From Chthonomonadaceae bacterium (GTDB taxonomy: Bacteria; Armatimonadota; Chthonomonadetes; Chthonomonadales; Chthonomonadaceae): a stretch of DNA of 33,185 bases. Each line of letters starts with the position of its first letter. The stretch's first letter is position 1. The DNA lies in NCBI GenBank assembly GCA_027450145.1, contig DAIDKH010000046.1:1-33185 (forward strand). Reading direction: 5' to 3'. This document shows positions 7,840 through 16,166 of this stretch, one piece after another. Under the pieces are notes generated by a model, which saw nothing but the letters and a program-made list of their open reading frames with translations, was not told where the DNA came from and did not search any database. The position numbers and the translations under genes were made by a program.

Positions 7840-8817
7840 TTACCAAATTGGTTTACCCAAGGTTGGCCAGCCTGCAGCTGTGAACCTGAGAGGGCGCAAC
7901 TGAAGGGTAGGGACACCGTGGGCGGCCCCGTCATAATAGTGGTAAACCAAGTATGCTTGGTGGGCTGTTTTTAGAACAGAACAGTGACCAGGACCGATGA
8001 AATCCCCTTGTGTAGCCAGCAGCGGCGTTCCGCCTCCCTGCATCAATGGCCTGCCGGAGGCATCTACGTAGGGTCCCTGAAGGTTGCGGGCGCGCCCCAC
8101 GCGGATGTTGTAAGTGCTGTGCACACCCCGGCAGCAGTAGTCGAAGGAAAGGAATAAATAGTACCAGCCAGCGTGGTAATAGAGGCATGGAGCTTCAATG
8201 GCGTTGGAGCCAGGCCGGTAGGCAAGTGAGTGTAACGTGGCTTCCGGTACTGCCAAACCTGTCGCTTGATCCAGGTTGACCATCTTGATTCCTGACCAGA
8301 ATGAGCCGAATGCCAGGACATGTTGCCCTTGGGGCCCATTGAATGGGTAGGGATCAATTGCATTAAAGTCCCCTGTTCGGTGGCTCTGCACTACAATTCC
8401 CTGGCTATGCCAATGGTACTTCGGCGAGTTAGGGTTGAGTGTGGGAGTGGTAACCAACCCTATGGCTGAGTGGTTAGAGCCAAAGGTGGAGACCGCATAG
8501 TACAGCCTGTACTGGCCATTTATATGAGTAATTGACGGTGCCCACACACCGGTACTTCCTGGGATCACTTTGTGCGCCCACTGGGGAACGTTCGCCTTGA
8601 AGACTTTGCCCAGGCGCTGCCAATGCATCAGGTCGCGAGAGCGGTGGATGAAGATACCCGGGCCAGTGGAATAGAGGTAGTACCACCTTCCATCACGGGC
8701 GATCACGGGGTCATGAATGTGGCGCGCAGGTGAACTTCCGTTAGGCACTGCACCTAGGCTCACTAGCATTGCCATAACACCAACGAAACACGCTGAAAGT
8801 CGCCTCGTCTCATTCAC
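7840..8817 (-). CDS. Glycoside hydrolase family 43 (arabinan endo-1,5-alpha-L-arabinosidase-like), secreted
   Basis: The frame is open to an ATG at 8871, but an AGGAGG at 8829-8834 lies inside that extension. I therefore favour GTG at 8817 (11 nt spacing) or TTG at 8823 (5 nt). From GTG the product is 325 residues with a signal-peptide-like N-terminus. GH43 five-blade propeller hallmarks: HDPVI (general base D36), WAPSI, AIDPYPF (pKa-modulating D155) and NAIEAPCLYY (acid E208), followed by the blade-5 GPGH motif. This arrangement is typical of endo-arabinanases that cut alpha-1,5-arabinan in pectin side chains. It is convergent with the SDR gene, 98 bp apart. Confidence 0.88.
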   Translation of the reverse strand: MNETRRLSACFVGVMAMLVSLGAVPNGSSPARHIHDPVIARDGRWYYLYSTGPGIFIHRSRDLMHWQRLGKVFKANVPQWAHKVIPGSTGVWAPSITHINGQYRLYYAVSTFGSNHSAIGLVTTPTLNPNSPKYHWHSQGIVVQSHRTGDFNAIDPYPFNGPQGQHVLAFGSFWSGIKMVNLDQATGLAVPEATLHSLAYRPGSNAIEAPCLYYHAGWYYLFLSFDYCCRGVHSTYNIRVGRARNLQGPYVDASGRPLMQGGGTPLLATQGDFIGPGHCSVLKTAHQAYLVYHYYDGAAHGVPTLQLRPLRFTAAGWPTLGKPIW

Positions 8818-8871
8818 TACCAATGATGCCTCCTGCGGTGAACACACTTGCCAGCTGTTACATACTACCAT

Positions 8872-9179
8872 GCCGTGAGTGCTCAGGATTTCGCGGCCCC
8901 GTTAACGTAAGAGAATGCCGCATCACCGACACCCTATCCAAGTGCTTTGGCTTTACGTCAGGAGCCACTCCCAGGTAGTTAGACCAGTCCTCACAGTGGT
9001 TCACCAAACCGACTCAGTTCTTGAACTTAAGGTGTCCCTGGGGCTCCTGAAAAACCCAATTCAAGCGTTGTTGGTGTGCTGTTGTCGGTGCGATAGCTCA
9101 AGAGGTGGCACTCATTACGCCGTTGGCGGCCGCTGATTCTGCTACACCACGCGATGGGTGGGCTATAAAGACCGTGATT
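8872..9179. other. Intergenic, no feature recognised
   Basis: No convincing ORF, RNA gene or promoter was found here. A tRNA-D-arm-like string around 9095-9120 was examined and rejected. Confidence 0.4.
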
Positions 9180-9701
9180 TCACCTCGGCTGAAGTTGCAA
9201 CGCTATCTCTTTAAGCCTGACAATGGTGTTGAAGTTGCGGGCCGTACCCTCCTTAGCCGCAGGTATTTTAAGCTTTGAATCTGCAATACTATCCGGGTAA
9301 TACACGTAGATCTCTCGAACACCAAGGTGTAAGACTTCGCGATTTACACCAGTCGCCTCATCTAAAGCGTTTTGCGGCGGACTGCTATCCAGGAAGATGG
9401 CGACTGTGCGGTTAGGGGGAGTGTCCTTGAACGGGTTTTCGTCGACAAGGGCGCAAAGCTCGTCCAGCGTGCGAACAACCACTGCGACAGGCTTTCCCGC
9501 GTATTGCTTCAATCGCAGTTCCATCTGGTACTTAACCTCTGGTGCGTCGGTTTCGGCCTGCAACACTACATTACCGCTTGCAATGTATGTGGTCACGTGA
9601 GAAAAGCCGGCATCCACGCACATCGCGGTCAGTTCGTTCATCGGTAATCTACCTGTTCCACCCACATTCACTGCTCTTAACAGGGCGATATAGATCGGCA
9701 T
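9180..9701 (-). CDS. DUF1697 domain-containing protein
   Basis: The 173-residue product starts at the ATG at 9701 (MPIYIALLRAVNVGG), seven bases after GGAAGG; the longer frame to 9764 adds unrelated residues. IALLRAVNVGGTGRLPMNEL, VTTYIASGNVVL and the late KIPAAKEGTARNFNTIVRL are the signatures of the DUF1697 family, which spans the full protein. The family is a small cytosolic alpha/beta protein with no established biochemical role. No operon partner is evident. Confidence 0.88.
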   Translation of the reverse strand: MPIYIALLRAVNVGGTGRLPMNELTAMCVDAGFSHVTTYIASGNVVLQAETDAPEVKYQMELRLKQYAGKPVAVVVRTLDELCALVDENPFKDTPPNRTVAIFLDSSPPQNALDEATGVNREVLHLGVREIYVYYPDSIADSKLKIPAAKEGTARNFNTIVRLKEIALQLQPR

Positions 9702-9950
9702 TGTGAACCTTCCCAGGAAACTCAACCGCACCCGCAGTGTGCGTGCTACCATACAGGATCGCACTATTGGGAAGGACTCTCAAACGGGCCGAAACTCGTC
9801 ATAGGTTACCGTGCCAGTGTTTATGTGAGAAATCCTTTGCCCACGTCGTTCAGTCTACCATAGAGAACTTGGCTGCAAATCAGCAAGTGATCAACGAGGG
9901 GCAATCAATGGCGAGGGGGCGGCGCCGCTAATCAGGTCAACGCAAAACCG

Positions 9951-10121
9951 TCATGGCGCGCAAACGCACATCTTGGAAAGGTTTTGAAGAACGTCTGACT
10001 CCTTAACGGTAGGATCGGTTAGGTCGAGACCGCGCCGTCCTTTCGCCTCAAACCGATCGGACGCGCCGACTGGCAGGCTGTGCAGAATGAATTCCTCGTC
10101 CCAGTCTGCAGCGGGCTTCAT
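9951..10121 (-). pseudogene. Truncated AlbA_2/Schlafen-type DNA-binding domain gene
   Basis: A 56-residue frame begins at an ATG with AGGAGG six bases upstream (10128-10133) and ends at TGA 9951-9953. DWDEEFILHSLP..ASDRFEAKGRRGLDLT and VLQNLSKM match the start of AlbA_2-like putative DNA-binding/ATP-binding proteins, where the next expected residues are roughly VCAFAN-GG. Here the frame breaks at exactly that point. Shifting the frame near 9965 restores CAFARHDG before another stop. The intact start signal and 5' part, with loss of the remainder, indicate recent inactivation. Alternatively it is an independent short protein. Confidence 0.6.
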
Positions 10122-10554
10122 GAATGGCCTCCTTCATGGTTGAACCACACTTCCGCAAATGGAGTGATCTGGACGGTGCCGATCTTCATAGTGTCATTGG
10201 GATTTTAGGAGCTTCTCCGCATTCTACGAACTGCTTTGCCGCGGCATCAACACAATGAGCAGGGCTATAATGCGCTACGTTGACTTGATTTATTTACCAT
10301 AATAGTGGGTAGATTTGGCTTAAATAATGAGAATTTTGCATACAAATCTACGCGAGCTATTATTTACATCGCTTCATGAATGCGTAAACGATTGATGACA
10401 GCCGCCAACCTTTACCACGCCTGTACTGCTATAGAGACCATAACGCAAAATGCAGGGTGTCATAGGGTAAGCTATCTCATGCAAATTGCGTTTTTTCGGC
10501 ATTCATAATGCGGACATGAAATAGGCGTTCTCACCCGTACGAAAGGCAACCTAT
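10122..10554. other. Intergenic upstream of DUF3592 gene
   Basis: No gene was seen. AT-rich compared with the surroundings, especially 10280-10370, where a bipartite inverted repeat is reported separately. Confidence 0.45.
10299..10363. repeat. 65-bp bipartite inverted repeat
   Basis: The outer arms ATAATAG (10299-10305) and CTATTAT (10357-10363) and the inner arms GTAGATTTG (10309-10317) and CAAATCTAC (10343-10351) are perfect complements, separated by short unpaired spacers and a 25-nt loop. It could be a small palindromic mobile remnant, a regulator site or an RNA hairpin. Confidence 0.65.
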
Positions 10555-11016
10555 ATGAAGAAGAATTCACTGCTATTGCCTGTTGGGATGTTGACAATCA
10601 TGATGGTACTCGCCCTCACCAGTATGGCAATTCTTTATCACAGGAGCGATACCACCGTGCAAATAGATAAAGCACTTGAATCGAGTGGCGCCACTGCAAA
10701 GGGAGTAGTAACCGACGTCTCTACCTATAAGAGCGACACCTTCCTGCATTATTCTTTTGACGTGCAGGGAGAAGCCTATAACAAATATCAGTCCGTTCGA
10801 CGGGGAGATATTCTGCCAGTCAACAGCCCGGTTATAGTGCGGTATTTGGTGAGTGATCCATCGCAAAATTTGGCAATGGTGGGCGATCCTGCTGCATCGG
10901 CAAGGACTGGTAGGAACTTCTATAAATACGTTGCAATGTTTCTGGTTCCAGCCTACGGGCTTGCCGTGGTACTGCTGTGTACATCGCAAAAAAAGCGAGC
11001 GGTACTGCCTGCGTAA
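10555..11016 (+). CDS. DUF3592-type membrane protein
   Basis: The protein has 153 residues. Membrane helices are at about 8-29 and 124-143, with an extracytoplasmic-type beta domain between. GATAKGVVTDVSTYKSDTFLHYSFDVQGEAYN, then GDILPVNSPVIVRYLVSDPSQN matches the DUF3592 pattern (a variable first strand, Y-x-F, and V.V.YL..DPS.N). The family is of unknown function and usually sits in the cytoplasmic membrane. AAAGG is eight bases before the ATG. No neighbour suggests a pathway. Confidence 0.75.
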   Translation: MKKNSLLLPVGMLTIMMVLALTSMAILYHRSDTTVQIDKALESSGATAKGVVTDVSTYKSDTFLHYSFDVQGEAYNKYQSVRRGDILPVNSPVIVRYLVSDPSQNLAMVGDPAASARTGRNFYKYVAMFLVPAYGLAVVLLCTSQKKRAVLPA

Positions 11017-11303
11017 CTAGCCATTTGCACCAGGCCCAGCCGTCTGCAGTAGTTCGCACACTTGCGCTCCCACATCGTTCCACTATTAGTTTGGTGTGAC
11101 AAGATAGGGATGGTGGGCCGGCACATCGGTTAGGAACTGACGCAAATGCCAGGTGAAAGGCGATTGTCTTCCACTAAGCCGAGTAGTAATGCAGGGCACG
11201 GATGCGGTGTGCGTTGCTACGTTTGCGTTGGGTGATTGACTAGTCGCGAGGCGGCTAACGTGGAGATGAAACCTCAAGGCGAAGACGTTGTCGCGCCTAA
11301 TGA
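11017..11303. other. Gene-poor stretch before methyltransferase remnant
   Basis: No gene is supported. One short open stretch (ending ...KPQGEDVVAPNDVINVSLFQARADM) has no convincing start or recognisable family. It is probably degraded coding sequence like its neighbour. Confidence 0.35.
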
Positions 11304-11540
11304 TGTAATCAACGTGAGTTTGTTTCAGGCACGTGCAGACATGTGATTCTAGCGACAATTGCACCTGACGGCCCACTCACTTGCAGTGGCCTGAATGTTT
11401 GCCGATGGGGATTCCAGAAATTACATGCAGAATTTGGCTCAATGTTCATGCTTGAAGGTAGCTTTGCAGAAACGCATCGTTCGCCATTCAGAGCTGACGT
11501 GCGGGTTAGCTACTGTTGTTGCGGCAGGACCACGCTCTAA
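11304..11540 (+). pseudogene. C-terminal remnant of a SAM-dependent methyltransferase
   Basis: After two stops (11298-11303) the frame encodes HVILATIAPDGPLTCSGL, NVCRWGFQKLHAEFGSMF, MLEGSFAETHRSPFRADVRV and SYCCC. This matches the last ~65 residues of a common class I methyltransferase subfamily, where the pattern is GG-VI-ATIAPDGP--CSGL-V-RY----L---FG--F-L-----E-H-TPFG-------Y. The SAM-binding N-terminal half is missing and no ribosome binding site precedes it. It is therefore a decayed gene fragment. Confidence 0.6.
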
Positions 11541-11636
11541 TTCCACCGAGATCTAGCGGGTTGGTAAGTCGCAAGGATCCTCGGTTCCATTTGATTTCAG
11601 GGAATTTTTAAGACAATGCAAATGCTGCAAAATAAA

Positions 11637-11668
11637 GAAACCGGATAGCGTCATTGCCATCCGGTTTC
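11637..11668 (-). terminator. Intrinsic terminator of the initiator tRNA
   Basis: A 10-bp perfect stem GAAACCGGAT/ATCCGGTTTC with a 12-nt loop is followed on the minus strand by TTTATTTT. It begins a few bases after the tRNA 3' end. Confidence 0.85.
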
Positions 11669-11671
11669 AAT

Positions 11672-11748
<77 letters not shown>

Positions 11749-11798
11749 TCGTTCAATCATTCGCCTTGGATACACTCACCTCAGCGGATGACACGAGT

Positions 11799-11827
11799 AG
11801 TATGCCACAGCTCCGCCGGTTTGTCAA
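11799..11827 (-). promoter_or_regulatory. Sigma-70-type promoter of the initiator tRNA
   Basis: On the minus strand a consensus -35 TTGACA (11822-11827) is followed after exactly 17 bp by CATACT (11799-11804, 4/6 to TATAAT). The expected start is near 11792, about 44 nt before the tRNA. This is the best promoter match noticed in the window. Confidence 0.8.
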
Positions 11828-11913
11828 GGCACGGGGCTGGCTGATGCCGCCAGCGCTAAAGGCCCATGCTGATACGGTGAGGGTTCCATAGGCTGCGGTA
11901 CCTCGCAGTCATT

Positions 11914-13755
11914 TTATTGCTTACCCGGTGCGGTGTGGTGCGTTGAACCCTTCAGCAGTAGCATGTCCCAATACCTGAGATTGATTAGCGTAACGTCGAT
12001 CCAGCCAGCGGTGGGAGAGCCTCCGCGGTGAAAGTTAAGCCGCTGCAACTCGCCCGTGGCACTATCCGGCGTGCCCACGAATACATCCGTTACGTCCTGA
12101 GTTCCGGTATAAATGCGCACCTTAAGCGGTCCTGTGGGCTTTGGCGGGCGGCACGTTTGATCGTTGTCACGCCATGCGTCGGTGGTGGTGTTCAGCATAT
12201 TGATAAGGTGCACGGTACGCCAGTGGTCGCTGCTTGTGCCGAATGTCCATATAACGCCTGGTTTGGCCGTACCGCTTGTAAGATAGTTTGCGATCTCCAC
12301 ATGTGCCGGGCGAACCACCGATCCACTTTGCAAGACTGCTTCGTTGGCTGTGAGGAATGTGTACCATCGACGTAGACATGAAAGGAGAGTGTGACCCGCT
12401 ACCAAGTTTGCATTTGGAAAGTATTCGTTGCCCAACAGCCGCACATCATCGCCTAGTTCAATGTGCGAGGCACCCGACGCAAATATTGTGGCATCGGTTA
12501 GCAGGACGCCGGGAGTGTTGAAGCGAACAGGCGTTTGGCCAGTTTTACGGTTTGAAACGGCCCTATCCATATAGGCAGCGAGAATCACTGCCTTGCCCTT
12601 GCTCCATACGTGTGCGTTATTTATCACATTCTGGAGCTGCTGAAACGTATGCTGATCTGGTGGCCAACATTCTACATAAACGGCATCCTCGTTAGAGTGT
12701 GCTGCTGTGTCATACAGGCCGTATCCCCCTACGTTATTAAATATCAACGCCTTATGCAATACACCACGTGCCCGAGCGAGAAACGGCGCGAAGGTTTTCC
12801 ACAACGTAATGGGGGTACCGTCAGACGTGTATACCTGGCCCAAGTTACCAACCTGGTCCGCCTGCCATCCATCAAACGCATACGAGCTAAACACCCGCTC
12901 TTCCTGATTAAGCAGCCAGTTCTGCCAGTCCTTATTGGCGGGATTGAACAGGTCGATCGCCTTGGTATTCCACGACGTTGGCATTGGCAGGCTCACCTGG
13001 TGATGCACCTGGCCATCGCTGTACAGTCCCCATGCCGGCAACACGCCTAGATCGGCATAGTTTGCCCAACCGCCGTAAATGAGATTGTAGTTCATGCAAG
13101 CCATGCCCTCAGCGTGGGCAGCCGCTATTAGTCTGCGTATGGTTGAGCCGTAAACCTTGCGGCCTGCGATATCTTCCCATTGGCGTGCAGGAGCATTGTC
13201 CTCGATTTTAATTGGTTCGTCATGTCGGTACTGCCAGTCGTAGAACTGGATGCAATTGATGTGGAAGGCAGCCAGGTTGCGCATTACGGTCGGCGCACTT
13301 GTTCCTACCTGCTTGTCATAACTCGAGAGAAAGCCGTATCGCGGGTACTTGGTCCAGGTAGATGAAACGTCTACGGCAGTGGATGCCTGAAGAGGCTTGG
13401 CCGCGGTGGAGAGTGTTGCCATGACGAGGTAACCGCAGAAATCGGTACGCGGTGGAAGCCATGTCAAGTGCATTTCATAGTTTTGGCGGGCTGGTACGTT
13501 TACCGGAACAGAGGGCGCTGTGTACACGGTGACACCCAGGTTAAACGCCATGACTTTCAGCGTGCCCGTGAGTGGAACGGCCCCAGAAGTCACCTTGATG
13601 GTTAGCCGAACTGGTTGCCCAATATCATAGCGGGATGCGCTTTGCGAAATGGATATTGCAGGGAGCCTAGTCACCGATTGAGTGTGCTGAGAGGTTGCAG
13701 ATGCACCTCCTGAAATCGCGGCGGTCAAGATGGTGGCGGCAAGCGTCGCCACCAT
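11914..13755 (-). CDS. Glycoside hydrolase family 66 (dextranase-like), secreted
   Basis: The preferred start is ATG 13755 (MVATLAATILTAAISGGASA, a signal peptide), eight bases after AGGA. The open frame continues upstream to 13968, but that would overlap the maturation protease in another frame. The product has 613 residues. An N-terminal beta domain with GQPVRLTIKVTSG precedes the catalytic barrel, marked by PRYGFLSSYDK, INCIQFYDWQYRHDEP and MNYNLIYGGW. FDGWQADQVG supplies the probable nucleophile (D300) and DAVYVECWP the probable acid/base (E362). GH66 members are endo-dextranases or cycloisomaltooligosaccharide glucanotransferases acting on alpha-1,6-glucan. It lies 13 bp after the protease stop, so it may be read from the hox operon. 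Confidence 0.87.
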   Translation of the reverse strand: MVATLAATILTAAISGGASATSQHTQSVTRLPAISISQSASRYDIGQPVRLTIKVTSGAVPLTGTLKVMAFNLGVTVYTAPSVPVNVPARQNYEMHLTWLPPRTDFCGYLVMATLSTAAKPLQASTAVDVSSTWTKYPRYGFLSSYDKQVGTSAPTVMRNLAAFHINCIQFYDWQYRHDEPIKIEDNAPARQWEDIAGRKVYGSTIRRLIAAAHAEGMACMNYNLIYGGWANYADLGVLPAWGLYSDGQVHHQVSLPMPTSWNTKAIDLFNPANKDWQNWLLNQEERVFSSYAFDGWQADQVGNLGQVYTSDGTPITLWKTFAPFLARARGVLHKALIFNNVGGYGLYDTAAHSNEDAVYVECWPPDQHTFQQLQNVINNAHVWSKGKAVILAAYMDRAVSNRKTGQTPVRFNTPGVLLTDATIFASGASHIELGDDVRLLGNEYFPNANLVAGHTLLSCLRRWYTFLTANEAVLQSGSVVRPAHVEIANYLTSGTAKPGVIWTFGTSSDHWRTVHLINMLNTTTDAWRDNDQTCRPPKPTGPLKVRIYTGTQDVTDVFVGTPDSATGELQRLNFHRGGSPTAGWIDVTLINLRYWDMLLLKGSTHHTAPGKQ

Positions 13756-13768
13756 CTTGCGGTTCCTG

Positions 13769-14200
13769 CTAATCTGCTGCCAACAGGTTACCGAGGGCAA
13801 CGGCAGCCTGTTGAAGCGCACACGTGCCAACAACCGAAAGCCCCTGGCGAAGTTCAAAGCTATGTCCGGGAATGGCGATGATCCATGCTTCCGGTTGTGC
13901 ATTATAGAGTGTATCGGCAAGTGCAAGAAGTGCTCCCGGTGTATAGAGATGACTTTCCGCAGATGCACCAGCGTCGGGCTTAATGCGATCTACGAGCATC
14001 TCGCGGTGCATAGATGCGTCGGCGAATATTACCCGTTCACTTGCTGCAATGTCTATTGCGAGCTCCGGAGTGAGCTGATGCACTACTTTGGTGGTAAGAC
14101 CGCTTAGACCCTTGGTAGCTGCGAGTTCCACCAGTGCTGGTCCCAAAGCATCATCCTCGCGCAACGGGCTGCCGCAGCCAACTAGAAGTGTCCGTTTCAT
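13769..14200 (-). CDS. hoxW: [NiFe]-hydrogenase maturation protease
   Basis: The protein has 143 residues. It is an endopeptidase of the HyaD/HybD/HoxW family that removes the C-terminal tail of the hydrogenase large subunit once nickel is inserted. VGCGSPLREDDALGP (7-21) is the N-terminal signature; the expected nickel-probing residues are an acidic residue in that loop (E15-D17), D61 in VIFADAS and H84 in ESHLYTPG. Its ATG overlaps the stop of hoxH by four bases (ATGA), so it is translationally coupled to its substrate. It is the last hydrogenase gene of the nifJ-hox operon. Confidence 0.92.
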   Translation of the reverse strand: MKRTLLVGCGSPLREDDALGPALVELAATKGLSGLTTKVVHQLTPELAIDIAASERVIFADASMHREMLVDRIKPDAGASAESHLYTPGALLALADTLYNAQPEAWIIAIPGHSFELRQGLSVVGTCALQQAAVALGNLLAAD

Positions 14201-15621
14201 TGCCGACTGACCTCCTTCACAACCATGCCTTTGCTGTCGACCATCTGCATACGAATGGGCATCTGACCGAACGCATGCGTCGAGCAGCTCAGGCAGGGGT
14301 CGTAGGTGCGAATGACGGCTTCAACTCGGTTGAGCAACGGCTCGGGTATGTCGAAACCCGAGATGTAGTGTTTGGCAGCCTGCGTGATACCCTTGTTCAT
14401 AGCCAGGTTGTTGTGACCGGTGGCGATAATTAGGTTCGACCAGGTGATAAGACCGTTCTCGTCGATTTTGTAATGGTGCATAAGCGTGCCGCGTGGGGCT
14501 TCACTTACTCCTATGCCCTCGCTACGGTTTGGTTCCGCATGCGCCCGAACGTGTGTATCCAGGATATCCGGATCGGATACGATCTCTTTGATACGCTCTA
14601 TACCGTAGAGGACTTCGATCAATCTTGCCCAATGGTAGTGGAAAGAGCTCATTCGCTCCTCCACGGACAGTTGTCGATACTCCTCCAGCTCCGCGTCAGC
14701 TAGCGGTGTTCCGCAACGGCCTACCATGTTGAGGCGTGCCAGAGGCCCTACACGGTAGATGCCATCCGGGTAGCCATCCTGAAGGAAGTAGGGGAATTTC
14801 AAATAGGTCCAATCCTCTACCGCCTCGCCAATGAACTCATTGAACCTTTCGGGAGCGACGTCCTCCATTCGCGGGGTACCGTCTGGCTTGGCAAACCGAA
14901 GCCTTCCATCGTAATGCTCAAGGTCACCGCTTGGGGTAACGAGCCCCATGAGTAGTGTTGGGAAATTCGCAAAGACACCAATCTCCTCCCTGAATTTCTT
15001 TAAGGAAGGTTTGAACCACGCGAGCGTACGTTGTACCGCCTCCATGGCCTCAGGAATGGTGGCAAGAATCTCGTCGCGATGCTCTTGAGTGAGTGGTGCG
15101 CTCACCCCACCTGGCACTATCCATGCGGGATGAATGCGCTTGCCACCCAATAGCTCAATGATATGCTGCCCAAAACGGCGCAGAGCTATTCCGTCTTTCG
15201 CTGCCTGCGGGTGGGAAGATACAAGAGCCATGATATTTCGGCTTGCAGGAGACGCGTCCATCCCTAGGAGAAGATCGGGGGCGGACAAATGGAAGAAGCT
15301 GAGGCTATGAGACTGAACAATTTGCGCCAGGTTCATAATACGGCGCAGCCTGGCGCCAGTTTCCGGTACTGCAACGGCAAGTAGTGCGTCGCATGCTTTT
15401 GCCGAAGCGACCAGGTGGCTTACCGGGCATATACCGCATATGCGGGCCATTAACGAGGGCATTTCATAAAATGGACGGCCCTCACAGATTCTCTCAAAAC
15501 CCCGAAATTGGGTGATGTGGAGACGGGCTTCATCGACGGTGCCGTCGTCATTCATCATGATCGTGATTTTGGCGTGCCCCTCTATCCGCGTAACGGGGTC
15601 TATGGTAACAGTTTTGCTCAT
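14197..15621 (-). CDS. hoxH: Bidirectional [NiFe]-hydrogenase large subunit HoxH
   Basis: The start is ATG 15621 (MSKTVTIDPVTRIEGHAKI), seven bases after AAGGA; the longer frame reads into hoxY. The product has 474 residues. Nickel ligands come from the L1 motif RICGICPVSH (C62, C65) and the L2 motif DPCLSCSTHAFG (C443, C446). Maturation should cut after H449, releasing a 25-residue tail. RIEGH near the N-terminus is conserved in group 3 enzymes. HoxH carries the NiFe(CN)2CO site where H2 is made or oxidised, in the cytoplasm, with HoxY. All metal ligands are intact, so it is expected to be active. Confidence 0.95.
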   Translation of the reverse strand: MSKTVTIDPVTRIEGHAKITIMMNDDGTVDEARLHITQFRGFERICEGRPFYEMPSLMARICGICPVSHLVASAKACDALLAVAVPETGARLRRIMNLAQIVQSHSLSFFHLSAPDLLLGMDASPASRNIMALVSSHPQAAKDGIALRRFGQHIIELLGGKRIHPAWIVPGGVSAPLTQEHRDEILATIPEAMEAVQRTLAWFKPSLKKFREEIGVFANFPTLLMGLVTPSGDLEHYDGRLRFAKPDGTPRMEDVAPERFNEFIGEAVEDWTYLKFPYFLQDGYPDGIYRVGPLARLNMVGRCGTPLADAELEEYRQLSVEERMSSFHYHWARLIEVLYGIERIKEIVSDPDILDTHVRAHAEPNRSEGIGVSEAPRGTLMHHYKIDENGLITWSNLIIATGHNNLAMNKGITQAAKHYISGFDIPEPLLNRVEAVIRTYDPCLSCSTHAFGQMPIRMQMVDSKGMVVKEVSRQ

Positions 15622-15632
15622 GGTTTTATCCT

Positions 15633-16166
15633 TCACGCACCAAACCGCGTGTGAGTTTCCAACTCCGGCAGTCTTCCTGCCAGAAGCTCGCTCACTACGT
15701 AGTAGATTGTGCTGGCAGATGGCGGACATCCCGCAACAATGACGTCCACTGGCACGACCTGATGAACCGGCTTCACGGTGTCCAGCAGCGCGGGGACGGC
15801 TCCATGGGGCTTCTGAGGATGCAGCGTGACGTTCTGGTTGTATGCGCGAGTAAACAGTGGCTCGACACCGATAGCATTTCGCATGCCGGGCACATTGCCC
15901 GTTACCGCGCAATCGCCCAACGAAACCAGAATGCGGCTGCGCTCACGTACCTGCAGAATTTTGTGCAGGTCACCTTCGTTGCTTACTGAGCCCTCAACCA
16001 GGGTAACGTCCACGTCCTCGGGAAACTCCTTAAAGTCAACCAGCGGGCTATAGACCAGATCCATCTTCTCTGAGAGCTCAATCAACCGTTCATCAAGATC
16101 TAGAAATGACATATGACAGCCGGAACATCCATCCAGCCATATTGTCGCAACCTTCGCTTTACTCAT
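15633..16166 (-). CDS. hoxY: [NiFe]-hydrogenase small subunit HoxY
   Basis: The protein has 177 residues, short as is typical of HoxY (group 3d), with no Tat signal, so it is cytoplasmic. Four cysteines for the proximal [4Fe-4S] cluster are visible: C14 and C17 ([10 protein letters not shown]), C86 (LGDCAVTGN) and C147 (VAGCPPS). It passes electrons between HoxH and the HoxFU diaphorase module. The start overlaps the hoxU stop by four bases; the stop is 11 bp before hoxH. Confidence 0.94.
   Translation of the reverse strand: MSKAKVATIWLDGCSGCHMSFLDLDERLIELSEKMDLVYSPLVDFKEFPEDVDVTLVEGSVSNEGDLHKILQVRERSRILVSLGDCAVTGNVPGMRNAIGVEPLFTRAYNQNVTLHPQKPHGAVPALLDTVKPVHQVVPVDVIVAGCPPSASTIYYVVSELLAGRLPELETHTRFGA

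Noticed and set aside
9085-9150. Possible tRNA (GATAGCTCAAGAGG... looks like a D-arm)
   Set aside because: No T-loop GTTCRA, no pairing acceptor stem and no consistent anticodon arm.
13756-13968. In-frame extension of the GH66 ORF to 684 residues
   Set aside because: It overlaps the maturation protease in another frame, lacks a signal peptide at its start, and the ATG at 13755 has both a ribosome binding site and a signal peptide.
15622-15912. N-terminal extension of HoxH to 571 residues
   Set aside because: It lies entirely over hoxY coding sequence; MSKTVTIDPVTRIEGH is the normal HoxH start.
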